64,000 nucleotides of DNA, taken from assembly GCA_003008705.1 (NCBI GenBank), contig PDUO01000018.1, positions 88,630 to 152,629 of the forward strand. Reading direction: 5' to 3'. The notes under the pieces are model-generated. The model ran no database searches and had not been told where the DNA came from. It saw only the letters and a program-made list of their open reading frames with translations. This DNA comes from Pezicula radicicola (Eukaryota > Ascomycota > Leotiomycetes > Helotiales > Dermateaceae). Position 1 is the stretch's first letter; each line of letters starts with the position of its first letter. Positions 21,466 to 33,675 of this stretch are shown in pieces. A program made the translations under genes and the position numbers.

Positions 21466-22110
21466 ATGGCGAATGAACGGCACGAAGCCGGTTGCTACGT
21501 CGCCTTAACACACGACCACCTCGATGCAAAGGCAATGATGGATCGAGTCCGCAGTCCAAAAGCTGGAGCCATTGTACTATTCGCAGGCAAGCTCGAAACT
21601 TCAGCATCACAACTCCACTGACATATCTAAGGTACAACTCGCGACAATTTTGCTGGTAAGCCTGTCAAAGAACTTCAATACACCTCGTATGAGCCGCGTG
21701 CTCTCCAGACCATGCTTGCCATCTGCAAGGCCGTACTTGAAAAACACTCTCTTACAGCCATTTCTATGATTCACCGGCTTGGTGTTGTACCTATAGGTGA
21801 AGAGAGTATTCTCATCGCTGTGTCATCTCCTCACCGGCAAGCAGCTTGGAGAGCAGGCGAGGAAGCACTTGAAGAATGCAAAGAAAGGGTTGAAGTTTGG
21901 AAAAGGGAGGAGTTTGGTGGGGATGAAGGAGGTGTATGGCGAGCAAATCGAGATGGTGCTGTGGGCGTTCGTGTCGACCAAGGCCAAGGTCAAGACCAAA
22001 ACCCAAACCAGCCCGAAAATCGCATTCCAGCAGCAGGACCCCACGGCCCGATCATCCGGCAAAAAGTACCCGGAGAACGAGGTCATGGTGCGGTTGTACA
22101 TTTGAAGTGA
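21466..22110 (+). CDS. cnxH: molybdopterin synthase catalytic (large) subunit, 199 aa
   Basis: Exons 21466..21586 and 21632..22110. The protein reads GAIVLFAGTTRDNFAGKPV, then YEPRALQTM, MIHRLGVVPIGEESILIAVSSPHR and EVWKREEF, the hallmarks of the MoaE/MOCS2B family. With the small sulfur-carrier subunit it adds the two dithiolene sulfurs to precursor Z to make molybdopterin, needed by nitrate reductase and xanthine dehydrogenase. The Lys in WKREEF is the expected active-site Lys. The 45-nt intron begins with GC (CAG|GCAAGC) and ends in CTAAG, with a CACTGAC branch; only this GC-AG choice restores the conserved FAGTTRDNF. The tail (last 50 residues) is Gln/Asn/Pro-rich, as in fungal members. 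It is divergent from the splicing-factor gene. Confidence 0.93.
21587..21631 (+). other. GC-AG intron
   Basis: A 45-nt intron with a GCAAGC donor, a CACTGAC branch point and a CTAAG acceptor. There is no GT donor nearby that keeps the conserved FAGTTRDNF residues, so the non-GT donor is well supported. Confidence 0.85.
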
Positions 22111-22921
22111 AGAGAGATCTTGTGGGATCTACTCGTATATCTGACGAACTCAAATTTGTCTTTGACAACGCCCACCGAGGAAGGACTACGGGTTGTATGC
22201 GAAATGTTCACAACTCCAACGTCAGAAACATCCTTGTGTGATGAGTGAGCAAAGCAAAGCATGCGATTCTTTCACTTCGTGGGTTGTATTTGGCATCATA
22301 CAAGAGAAATAAGCTTCTTACGAGCGCAGCCACAACAACATACACAACCTTAGCATTCTTAGATTGATAAAGTAGTTGTTGATGCAACAGGACTCCATAG
22401 TGGATTCTCCGGAAAGATGTCAATTGTCGATAGCTATAAGACTATACGTATGGTTGGTAGGAAGTAACGCCCGAAGTAAACTGTGATGATGGTGATGGCT
22501 GTTTTGCAAGCAACAGAGAGGCTCGAGAACTAGGTACGGAGGAAATGTCCGCTCATCACAGCCATACAGGTCGTTCGTACTCCGCATAGAAAGGTCATGT
22601 CATGTGCGGTTCAGAGTGCTCGGACAACCTTCCTCTTATTAGCTCTCAGAGTCAAAGCTTCACGAAGCCCCTCACTTTCGCGCAGCCTCGAATTCAGCAT
22701 GCCAAATGCCAACGGATGAAGTAACCATGAAGTCACACGATGGCGCTCTTACTTTCTTACTTTACTCAAGACGCATCGTGTGCGGCGCAGCACATGCCAT
22801 TATCTGCTCGCTCCTCATTGCTATGCTATTGCTATTACTCTGCTGATATTTCGCTAATTGACCATACCTCTATAGTTCCTTCAACCACCCACCTTCACAT
22901 CGTGCAGCCAACATCACCATC
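22111..22921. other. intergenic, no gene seen
   Basis: The 3' flank of the molybdopterin synthase gene and the promoter of the dehydrogenase gene. No RNA gene or repeat stands out. Confidence 0.5.
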
Positions 22922-24017
22922 ATGTCGCGAATATCAGCCACCATTCGTCGCGGCATGATTTCCAGATGTGCAGGAACTCCTATCGCAGCGTCGCCGCAAC
23001 GCCGCGGTCTCGCTACCCTTCCAGCATTCTCCCTAGAAGGGAAGACATGTGTAGTAACTGGGGCAGGGCGCGGCCTTGGAAAGGAATTTTTAACAGCATT
23101 TGCTCTTAGTGGTGCAAGGGGAGCATGTGTTGACAAGAGCCTAGAAGGCGGCGACTCGTCCATAAAGCACATCACCAAACATGTTAAAGAGCGAGCATCC
23201 ACTACACCTGAATTACGAGCCTATGCTTGCGACGTTACGTCTGAAGCTCAAGTTCAAAACACATGGGCTTCTATTGTCAAAGATTTCGGAAAGGTCGATG
23301 TTGTAGTTACTGCTGCAGGAATAGTGGCGAATTACGAGGCTGAGAAATACACCTATGACAATTGGAAGAAGATGATAGACATAAACTTGAATGGGAGTTT
23401 TCTTTTTGCTAGAGAGGCCGGGAAATACTGGATCGATCATAAGATACAGGGTAATCTTATACTGGTTTCCAGCATGAGCTCTCAAATCTGTGTCCGGCCG
23501 CAAAAGCAAGCCGCTTACAACGCTGTAGGCCAAATCTTCTGAAATGTCGTCTCTGAGCACTGCAGAGAGCAGTTGATCATATCTCTGCAGTATCGACGTA
23601 GTATGCTGACTCTTCATAGTCCAAAGGTGCAGTGTCTTTGATGGGAAGGAGTCTTGCAACTGAGGTAATTCAGTATGTTTTTCTACTTGCGGAAACTTGC
23701 TCACCTTTTTTCTAGTGGGGTCCTAAGGGCATCAGAGTCAACAATTTGTGTCCAGGTTATATGAAAACAGACCTCATCATCGACCTCTTGGAAAGAGAGG
23801 GCACACATATTGAAGAGAACTGGGTCAAAGACATCCCATTGGGGCGCCTCGGCCACCCCAGCGAATTACAAGGTACAATAGTATGGATGGCAAGCGACGC
23901 GTCAACATACCTGAATGGAAGTGATATCGTAAGTTCTAAGCCTTGATATATCCGTGACATATGTCTATGGAGGCTGATCTGAGACAGATCGTTGATGGCG
24001 GGTACTGCTGCTGGTAG
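22922..24017 (+). CDS. short-chain dehydrogenase/reductase, probably mitochondrial, 296 aa
   Basis: Exons 22922..23524, 23620..23664, 23716..23928 and 23988..24017; the introns are all phase 0 with normal donors and acceptors. The Rossmann motif TGAGRGLG is at 46-53, the catalytic Ser is near 186 (SSMSSQ), and Tyr199 and Lys203 form YNASK, which only exists after intron 1 is removed. The end is the usual NGSDIIVDGGY. The first 35 residues are rich in Arg, Ser and Ala with no acids (MSRISATIRRGMISRC), typical of a mitochondrial presequence. The family is NAD(P)-dependent. Sequence style resembles the sorbose/mannitol dehydrogenase-like group (PGYMKTDL), but the substrate is not determinable. 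TAAG replaces the commoner NNAG in strand 4. Confidence 0.9.
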
Positions 24018-25018
24018 TGGTGAAGTCTTGCCATTGATAAAGTTCTCCAAGGAAGCTGCGCACAGAGGCTCTGCATGTCATATTCTTTTCTAGACGATGG
24101 GGGCCGATTCTATGGAAGTTATTGTAGAGTATTCCGAATCCATAATATATAAGCGGCTTCCTATTGCGCAACAACCATTCTAAGTGTCTTGGGGGCTATG
24201 TATGGCTCTGTTATACGAGCCCTAGTCGGGTGCAAAGGACTATTACGTTAAAATAGATTCAATTAAGTCAAGTAAGTTATTTAAGTCAACGTAAAGTCAA
24301 GTCAGCTACCCAAATTAAGTAATTAAAGTCAAGTAAATCCTGTGGCGGTGTCTAATTCCCCGGAAGGAATTTTCTGACTCCTATAGATGACCGAACTTAA
24401 ATCCATTATGTTTACATATGAGAATCTCGAAACCATTAAAACCGAAAAAGTTTGTTGACATGCAACTCGACACGTCAAGTGGCCCTTGTTTATAACACCC
24501 TCGTCGATTTTGGTCTCTGAAATTGCCTCCTTTGCTTCGACTGCCTGCACTGAAATCTTTTTAATTATTGGTCACCCCTTTATTCTTGATGCTTCTGCAA
24601 CTTCAGACCAGAATTTTACATTGGTACTCTCACAATTCTCTTCCGCAGAACAGCCCTGCTCAGTAGCAGGAAAGGAGTTATTGGAAGCTGGCTATTGCAG
24701 CAGTCGACGTAGAGTATCTCTTGAGTGAGCAATGGTTGCCAAGATGTGGTCTTTTGCCAGTGTCAAATTTCTTACACAAACGACAGACCGTACAGTCTCC
24801 ACATGAAACTTAGCCTAGAAAGTACTGTTTAGAACAGATTTTCTCTTTGATAAAGCGTAAACCCATATAAAGATAATCCATGGCCATTTTTATATATAGA
24901 AACACTTGTCTTACAACAAGCTATAGCATTTACACTTGCGGACTCCAGTATTCGTGGCGTTCGTGTTATAAGTCATCGCCTGACTAGACATTACAGACCT
25001 CAAACCAACATTGTGACC
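24018..25018. other. convergent intergenic region with a degenerate AAGTCAAGTAA-type repeat
   Basis: Between 24255 and 24345 the words AAGTCAAGTAA, AAGTCAAC and AATTAAGTAATT recur irregularly. An 80-codon plus frame at 24486 starts without ATG and has no support. No gene is seen. Confidence 0.5.
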
Positions 25019-26797
25019 TTAAAGGGCTACAATTGTAGCTGGAGGTTGTTTAGTAGCAGCAGTTGAGGTCGAATCCTCCCGACTAGCCTCAACATCAACA
25101 CCATCCCCAGGATTCTGTCCATCAGTAGCCAAGCCTTTCAAATCATCCTCTCCCATCTCCCCAGTCCAGCCATTCTCAACCAGATAGGCCTTAAATCTCT
25201 GATCACGGTATGACAAATCCTCACCAGTTGGGTCTTCAATGAAGAAATAAGTTACGGCAATACCTACAAGACCACAAATGGCAGCGATGATGAATGTCCA
25301 TTTCTTTCCAAGGTTCTGTTGGATGGGTTTGAAGGCTTCAACACCGACAGCTGCTCCGACTTTTCCAATAGCTGCTGAGATTCCGTAGCATGTACCACGA
25401 ACAGAAGTTGCGTATGTCTCGGATGAGATTAGTCCGAGCATATTCCCTGGTCCCATATTCCCTGAGGATTCCATAAGTCCGTACATAACTACGAAGACAG
25501 GTAGGATTCGGGTAATTTTCTCGTACGCAAGACCGATTATGAGGCCAAAAAGGATATAACCACCAAAACCAATCATCATAACCATCTTACGACCGAGTGG
25601 ATTACACAGATAGACTCCGAGAAAGAGACCTGGCAAGGAGAGACTGCCTAAAAGCAATTGCCATTCTGCAGTCTTCTTCAGAATGGAATCTGCAGTGCTG
25701 GGAACAACACTAGCGATGATATCCGCACTGAACACACCATTAGGGAATGTGACAAAGTCGTAGAGAAACCAAGCACCGCAGGTTCCGATAAGTGATTTCC
25801 AGTAGTATCGAAGAACGAGTCCATACGGTACAGACTTCTTGATGGCCCCACGTCGGTAGAGTCTGCTGTTGACCATCTTCACACGAAAATAAAAGAGGGA
25901 AAGCGGTACGACACAGCCGAGTGCGAAGCAGACACGCCAAACAGTGCTATAGTGTGCTTCATGGCAGGCCATTAGGACGATGAGAAAGATCGAGACGGCA
26001 AGGGGGCCGCCGAAGGAAAGTGGTAAGTTCGTAACGAGAATAAAGATAGGGCCACGGTTCTTCAGTGCATGTTCGTTGGCGGCTTCACTTGCTGAAGTCG
26101 AACTCGCAGGATATTCGCCTAATTAATGTCAGTGAGTTACTCACACAAGAACAAGGGTTCTCACGTACCTCCAACCCCAAAACCTACGATTCCTCGAGCG
26201 ATTACCATCATCCAAAACATCCTTCTGTGTTCAGCGTTTGGACTCTTTTTAAGTAGGAGACTTCAAACATACCCATTAATGGTCACACCATGTGATGCAG
26301 CTGCTAGAATTCCTCCAATAATGAGACATAATGAAGTAATCGTGATGGCGGCTTTCCTTCCAAGATAGTCACCTACGTAAGATTTCAGTGTCAGTGTTGC
26401 TTCCCAAATGAAAAGAATATCCTAAAGAAACGCACAAGTAAAACCAATTGCTACCTGACCAAGGATTGCTCCAATGAACAGAGAGTTCGAGATTCGAGTA
26501 CTAAAAGCGTCGGTAAACTCCACGGGATATTGTTTCTTGAGTAGAACATTGACCATAGTCATAACACTGTTGAAATAGCCATCTGAAATCAGCGCAGCAC
26601 CAGCTGCAATCTAAAGGCGTTAGATTTGAGCTGAATCCGAGTCGCGGTGTACTCACAATGGTAAAGACATCTGAAAGACTTTGCTTCTTTGCAGAAATCT
26701 GGGATGCAGGTGTAGTTGGATCGACCACCGTTGTAGGTAGGGACTTAATGTTATTGTTGTTCGGCACACTCTCGTTGTCCGCTTGCTTATCGGCCAT
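25019..26797 (-). CDS. MFS transporter, GIT1-like glycerophosphodiester/phosphate permease, 523 aa
   Basis: Exons 26797..26657, 26610..26436, 26372..26273, 26224..26169 and 26118..25019, joined by four introns of 46-63 nt with clear signals. The spliced protein has about 12 membrane segments. Family marks are SDGYFNSVMTMVNVLLKKQYP in TM1, GDYLGRK-type loop (CDYLGRKAAI) after TM2, GEYPASSTSASE, NPLGRK in the second half, and the C-terminal ...GEDLSYRDQRFKAYL that I associate with Git1-type glycerophosphoinositol and glycerophosphocholine permeases. Such proteins sit in the plasma membrane and import glycerophosphodiesters or phosphate with protons. The cytosolic tail is acidic and Ser/Thr-rich. 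Substrate specificity is not proven by sequence. Confidence 0.88.
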
Positions 26798-29300
26798 GCT
26801 TCGAATCCCTCAAAAAGGCAAGACCCTGATCTAATCACGATGGTAGTGTACTTAAAACTACTGACGCTGACCCTCGAAAAATTGGGTACTGGAAGAAGAA
26901 CAAGTACTTCGTGGGGCGGCAATCCTTCAATTTTGACCTGGAGAATGAAGATAGATGTATGCTCACAGCGAAACGAAGAAAAAGAAAAAGAATATTATCA
27001 AGGGCACTACCAGAAATGAACTAAACCACTCGGCAATGCATTAAGATTTTGTGCTACACTACTTATACCTTATTACTTTTCTTCTGCGTACAACCTGAGT
27101 ACAGTGCGCTTCAGTCCTACCACGACACCATTGACTTGTTTCCTCTGGGGCAGGGTTTGGCCCTCATAGCCAATTACATGTGTAGACAATAAAACGTGGG
27201 AACATTTACTCTTAAGTAGTTTCTGATTATACCTCAGTAGCCAAAGTAGAGGACAGACATTTAGATCGATGATCAATATCAGACTTTCTAAGCTTCGTGG
27301 TCACTGGTTAGCAGGTCAGCGGCGGATGGCTTGGTGCCGCGCCGGTCGCTTGCCTAGCAAACGCCAATAATCATTATCGCGCACAACATTGGCTGGAAAA
27401 GCTGTTTTCCCGAATAGAAAAGGTCCAACGATAAATGACAATTCATAAATTTGATTCAAGTTTGCTTGAAGCAGAAAGGACACAACATGGGACTTCGGGA
27501 AAACTTTCCCCACAACCCAATCTGATTGGGCTCGTGCTGAGAAATGCGCTCAGGTGTATATTCAAGACGCGCTTAGGAAATGCTTGCTCCGACGACACGA
27601 CAACTTCATCCCTTACCATGCTCACCTCGTCGCTGCGATACAATGCGCCTGGCTATTGAAACAACATACAATAAACTCTGCGGAGAATATAATATGTTAT
27701 CCTCCCGAGGGACGCTTCGAAAGTCAACCGGACAGTCGAATTTAACAACCACGACCTCGGATCTATGATGTGATGTACTACGAGCGATATACTCTCGCTA
27801 TAGCAATACCCCTTGAGTCTCGAAAACTGCTTATTTACCCTAGTTCTCGAAGCAGCTCCGTTTCTATTCGAAGACCGATGAATAACTGCAGCCCAACGGT
27901 GAAGGATAATGTCGGAGAGAGGGGGAAGTTCGAACATCCATTACTAGTTTTTAAACTTTCAGGACTGCTATTGCTCGAGTGAAGCAATGGAAAACTCCCT
28001 AAAATGGACCGGAAACCAGATACTCAGTGTTAAAGAACTCTACTCATTATCGAGGCGAGCATAAGTAGACAGACAGCAAAAGCAAACCAGTCTGCAAAAT
28101 CTATAAGAGCCATCAGTGGCATGCTGAACTGCATAATAGAGTCCCTTGCCTGTCAAGTAAAGTCTAGTATATTTTATCAAGGATTCTTGTGTTCCAATAA
28201 GCCTGCAAGTGGTAGCAAGGCTCAGAAAAAAAAGCAGCAACAAAGTCATGGATGAGTTCGTGCAGCTTAGGTTAATAGATACCATGAGTGTGAAGTCCAG
28301 CTCATTTGGTTCCAAGGGCGGTGAAGCCAGCGCTCAGTGCTTTTAGCTAAGATGTTTCTGACCGCCTTGGCCTTGGAATAGTCATGGTTGCCTGCTATGG
28401 AAAGAGGATAGGGCTCTGCAACCTTCAAAAATGTCCTATGCTGTATCTTTAGCTCTCTCAATCCATGATGTAGCATGGCAGAAACCTTTGTAGTATCGAC
28501 ACAGACCAATGAGCTCTTTACTCTTTCCTGGCTCCAATTTGTTTGTAATGAATGTTTATTTCCCTCCAGGCCACAATATAGTTGTTCCGGATTGCTTGGT
28601 GAATAGTCAATCTACCAAACAAATTGTATAAATAAAAGCTAGCTCAACGAGAGCAAGCAAAACTTGCTGTCAACCACAATTGTTGAAGGGTATCAACAAG
28701 CTCAAAGGGAACTGCTCTTGGTGGTTCTTGTGGCTTGGAGGCAATGCAAAGCACTCTTTGAACTTTGAAGGAGCAATACCTCAATGGTTCACAGGCTCTG
28801 ACTGCCCCTTCAGCCTGTGGCCTTTCAAATGCCGAAGTATAGCGTTTCTGTCCTTAGCATCAAGCCGGACAAGCTTCCAGAGCTTTAATAGATTGGTTTG
28901 CCCATGACATGTCGTGACAACTGGATCTGTAAGAGCTGCCCTAAGCTTGTACTTCTGAATGTCCCGAAGTTTTCCCAGTGCACTCATAGCTTCTTGCTCT
29001 CCCCTTCTCAGAGCTAGTTCCAGTGAACCTAGCAGCTCTAGTCTTCAACAACAAGGCTCGCGATCTCCAAACCTCCAAACCAAGAGATACAACAAGATCC
29101 TCCTCTTACCACCCTTGTTCCTAAAAGAGTAAGGCGCCTCAGCACACCAAAGACCGCGATCTGTGTATGAGCAGTAGTTTTCCATAACTTTCATCGATCT
29201 CCAGCCAAATCTTTTCGATATCAACAAGCAGCATCATTCAGTAGCAGACATTGCTGAAAGAAACACCAAGTTGCTAGTGAGAGCCAGACAGGTTATCACA
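26798..29300. other. 2.5-kb intergenic region with a possible decayed coding remnant
   Basis: Only short frames occur. The minus strand near 28780-29035 reads protein-like (see separate entry). The rest is without ATG-led, spliced or domain-bearing frames. Confidence 0.4.
28781..28987 (-). pseudogene. possible coding remnant, 68 codons
   Basis: An ATG-led frame of 68 codons is preceded in frame by about 17 more sense codons (GSLELALRRGEQEA) down to a stop, and gives a helical, Lys/Arg/Leu-rich sequence. No introns, partner exons or domain are identified. It may be a decayed gene fragment or chance. Confidence 0.2.
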
Positions 29301-32300
29301 ATGCCATCCGCTAGGCGCAAGCCTGCCTCATCAAGTGAGTGCCTATGTCGCGATAGTCGCGACTGCCATCCCCATCAGACCAAAGAGCTTACATCAATGC
29401 TTCTTTAAGAAGGCAGAGCATTGCGTACCCGCAACCCAACTTCAAGTTCGCGGATGGCAAAGCGCTTCCCAAGACCCCAGACACAAACATATTCTCACAT
29501 CCAAATCCAGCCAGCTACTGAGGACTTAGTTGACCAGTCTGAAGACGTGTGCGACGCGGAGAAAGAACCATCATTCAGCAAGAAGTCTTTGCAGACAGAG
29601 TTGGAAGAGAGTAGTGTTGTGTCTCAACGAGGATTTCAGCCAATTGCAAGCTCTACAAGCAGACCAGCTACATTCGCTGGAATTGCCACCATGTCGGCTC
29701 GACGAGTTACCCGTAGTCGAAAGGACACTATCAAGAAAGGAGAAGAGGATACGTTCGACGCAATTGCGGGCCCTGTGAACTTTGAGTCCCTTGGACCATT
29801 CAAGTATACGTTTAAGCGGAAGAAGACTACTCACAAGATTCCGAAGGTGCGTACTGTATTTTCTAGGGAGAAGGCTGAACCTCAGCGGATCTCACCGGGT
29901 CTCCGCGGATCCCAAGCAGGGGCGAACAGCAGACGAATCGACTCGAATCGACTTGACTGCTAAGATAGCTTCGAGCTTTCGAGGATTTTCTAGTGCTAGC
30001 AGACCCTTGCTTTCCTTTGTTTAGGAACAGGAAATACTAACTTCGAGAACTTCATAGTGGACTGATGAATTGGAGGAGACTGATTCAGATGATGGTGAGG
30101 CCTCGAATGCAGAGTTGAAGAATGTAAAGGGAGCAAGCGAAGGTAGCACCACCGGATCGGCCGAGATTTCGCCAATTTCTGCAATTCAGACTGAAGGTCA
30201 ACACCAACCATTCCCAGAGACAACAGCTCAGACTACATTTTTGAACACCACCACAGTCATTCAGGTAGAAGAGCCTGTTGACAAGAACAAAGAGAACAAG
30301 GGCACCAGAAAGGCGAGCGGAAAACAGACCGCCCTCAAGGCTACAATTCCAGAATTTGTGCCTCGCACCCCTCTTACCCTTCAAAACCTCCAAAACTTCA
30401 AGCCACCCACCTCTGAATTTACCTTCTCCGCATCTGCAGCAGTCGACCACCAAGGCGAGCGCATCCACATCACTACTCTTGACGAGCTCTACGGTGGAAT
30501 TGACGATAAATCCGATACCAAGTCAACTAAAGATCGTTTCGAAGTAGCCATGGCCCAAATTGCTAGGTCTTTCGATGATGCTCCTGAGGCTAACCAGGGT
30601 GATGACGGCTTCGATACCATGGAGTGGGACCCCAGTCTTCCAGCACCTGAGGCCGATGAGAACGACCCCGAACCCCTTATCGCTACGCCTCAACCAGTAA
30701 CCTATACCACTGTCGGTTCACGTGTAAATCCTGATGCCATTCCACAGTTTACTGCCCCCAACCGCATCCAACGCGAAGGCTCTGGTCGCCGAGTGCAAAC
30801 CCTCACCAGAGACCACCACGACACGCTATTCACACGTCGCTCTGCACCAAGTGCTTTGGCCATTGCCAGTTCTATGCAATACACTCAGCAATATACTCAG
30901 CAATACGGTCAACATCTCCAGTCGGGTCCAACTCATACTCAAAATGGTACTCCTTCATCGCTCAGCCGAAGCTCTACTTCTCGTTCTTCTGTACCGAGCG
31001 AGAAGCAGACTTATGAGGAGCTTCTGCGACTTCAATCGCTGCCATTGCCACGCGTTCGTCCTGGTAATATTCCTACGATACCAAAGCGCGACGCGTCGAC
31101 CAACAAGGTTTCCCCAACTGAGAGCGAGTCGAACAGTCAATTCTCAAGTCCGGATGAGCCCATTGCTACAGCCAACAAGGCCCAGAAGGAGTTGCCAGGC
31201 ATGGAGAAGATGCAAACCCTGCAGCGAATGGCGAAGTACGACAACCCATTCCAAAGCTATGCTCGGAGTCGTCTGTTGGACTTTTCGGCGGCTAGATCTC
31301 AAGCTGTCGAAAAGCCTGTTGCCAACCCTGCTAGCAGAAAGATCTCCTTCCAAGATCTGTTGGCGTCAGACAAGCAGGATAAGGGCAAGGGCAAGGGTAA
31401 GGACGTCGAGGTCGGCCAGCTGAACCGAGCATATCAGTTCCCTCCTCCTGGGCTGCCTCATCCTGGAACATCATCTATGGGTCAGACCAACCCTCTGATG
31501 GCTGCTTTGGAAGTAGGAGGTTCTCAAGCTACACCATATGAGTCTTCTCAATTTCTTCGAGCTCCGCCTGGATACCCTCAGCCACTCACTGCTGGGCCTC
31601 CTGGTCAACGTTCATCAGCTGCTGCGTTCCATAAGACAAACCGATACATTGAGAGTCTCTGGGAGAACGATGGACCGAATTTGCCATATCCTCGCACTGG
31701 AGGTACTCAAGCTATATCCCCTTGGATGAGTAACTACACCTCTGAGATGCCATTATCTCAGCATTCTACAACTGGCCAGAGAGAGTTTGGAGAACAACCC
31801 ACTCTGGGAAAGTCTAAGGACCCTGTCGACACCTTGTCAGTCTCCGAACGTCAAAAGTACTATCCTAATGGCTTTCCAGGCAATATGGACCAAGGATATA
31901 CACCTTTGTCGATGAGAGTTAGAAATTCAATGGATAGGGGCGAATCGCAACTTGGATTGCGAAATGCGCGACCGAAGACGAAGGCCGAGAAGGACAAGGA
32001 GCTTAATGACTGGTTTTATCAAGGTCAGCGACGATATGCCATGACAGCTGATGATCACATCTCTGAGCTACAAGAACGACATCAGTGGGAGGTAGATCAG
32101 CGCCAACGAACAAACCCCTTGGGACCAATCGGACCACCACCAAAGAAGGTACTGGGACCCATTACGAATACCCCTTATACCATGACCCAGATGAAGAACA
32201 TGAGTACTGCTAAGGCAAGTGAACCACTCCTGGATGCAGCTTTCGGTTCCTTGTTGGGTTATGCCGAGAAGGGCCCCAATTCGCGTAGCCATCTCAGCCA

Positions 32301-32517
32301 ATTCAAGCTGAGTCCTCAATGGCAGATTGACAACTCTGAGAAGGGCAATGCCAGTTTCTTCGGCGAGGATTGGGGAAAGCCACCGAGGCGATTTGGTCGA
32401 GACCCGTAAGTAGCTTGGGAGCACCTCACTACAAATAGTACTTACTAAAATGTGTTTCTCATTAGTCGGTTCCAACCTACTTTCAATAACCCAAGCACTT
32501 CCACACGCTGGGAGTAA
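29301..32517 (+). CDS. disordered conserved-type fungal protein, 956 aa
   Basis: Exons 29301..29334, 29410..29846, 30058..32405 and 32466..32517. Intron 1 (75 nt, GTGAGT) gives the join KPASSKGRALRTRNP; intron 2 (211 nt) has an exact ATACTAAC branch; intron 3 (60 nt, GTAAGT) adds the last 17 residues, ending FNNPSTSTRWE. The protein is mostly Ser/Thr/Pro/Gln-rich disorder. More ordered, probably conserved blocks are the first 40 residues (basic), about 135-160 (NFESLGPFKYTFKRKK), about 600-760 (RYIESLWENDGPNLPYP and neighbours) and 790-870 with charged helix. No signal peptide or membrane segment. There is no recognised domain. A nuclear or cytoplasmic regulatory role would be a guess. Confidence 0.85.
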
Positions 32518-33675
32518 TTGGAGATGATTTAAGGCACCTACAATGACGCATTTATAAGGGTTGTGGCGAAGGTTTGAGGACTGCACACTTGTGCTTATGC
32601 TCATCTTCGACACCTTCCATTCTGTTCTCTGGCCGTTGCACTGGTCTCTTTCCATCATGTGCTTCGACACTCTACTTTGTATTCTGTCACTGCACACTTA
32701 TTTGTGTCCTTTTGATTTCAGGTGTCTGTAACTTGGAGATGACGATCTGCTCTCTTGGCTTTAGCTGGTGGTTGTTGCTATTGCTACTTTGGAGAGAAGA
32801 TAGTTGGGCTCTGGATTTGGCTTGCTTTACTCACAGTCGGGTTGTTCTATCACGAGAAGGTGTGCTTCGTCTTTCTTCTAGGATTGGCTTTGCGTGCTGT
32901 AAGTGCTGGGCTTAGCGCGAGGGGGTAGTGCTCAGCCTTTTCATACACAAGAAGGTGTTCAGATATGGTATTTCTGCTGGCTTTTGTTGCTGGCCTCACA
33001 TTCTCACATTCGTAGTTAGTTAGCTTCCCTGGTATGTCTACATACAATGGATAGTTGCTACTAAAGTGTACTCTACCTGAATCGTGTGTGGCGTAAATAT
33101 CACGTGGAGTAAGCGCCCAGGCTCAATTCTGCCTCGTTAATTTTTCGTCTTGAAGCGATGCTGCAAGGTCCCACAGTTTGCTCCGTGCTGTACAGTACAA
33201 CCACTCACAGACGTCTCGCTCAGCCCTGTATTGGCTATTTACTAGGGAATTAGGGATGAACTTCTCCTAATTTCAGCCAAGCTAGCCGGCGAGTTTGGGA
33301 AGCCTGAGGAAGGGCTGCGTGATGCTTCATATTTACGAAAAAGAACTCGAGAATCACGCCCCGCTGATCTTGAGCGCACGAGCTTGTCTCCATTCAGCCA
33401 TGAAAAGCAAGGGCTGGGCTCTCTAGGTAGGCCTGACTGGAGCTATTTTGATTACAACAGTGGGAAGCGGACGGCACAGCACTCACCTTGTTTTACCCCG
33501 TACTACTGTATGGCAGACGCCATACGCCATGATATGACGATGTGGTCGTAGCTTCTCTTTTATATATCTCTCATGGCACTCTGTACGTGTTCTATCTATG
33601 ATCTCTATTTCTGTCGTCGCTCTCAATTGTTCTCCTTGACAATTTCGTATTCTCCTGAGCCACGGCAATATCAAA
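32518..33675. other. intergenic, no gene seen
   Basis: A CACGTGGAG E-box-like word occurs at about 33101. Open frames on the plus strand at 32574-32915 lack a proper start and read as Cys/Leu-rich noise. Confidence 0.5.

Noticed and set aside
29045..29227. Minus-strand 60-codon frame just before the gene at 29301
   Set aside because: Short, no domain, and located in the promoter of the plus-strand gene.
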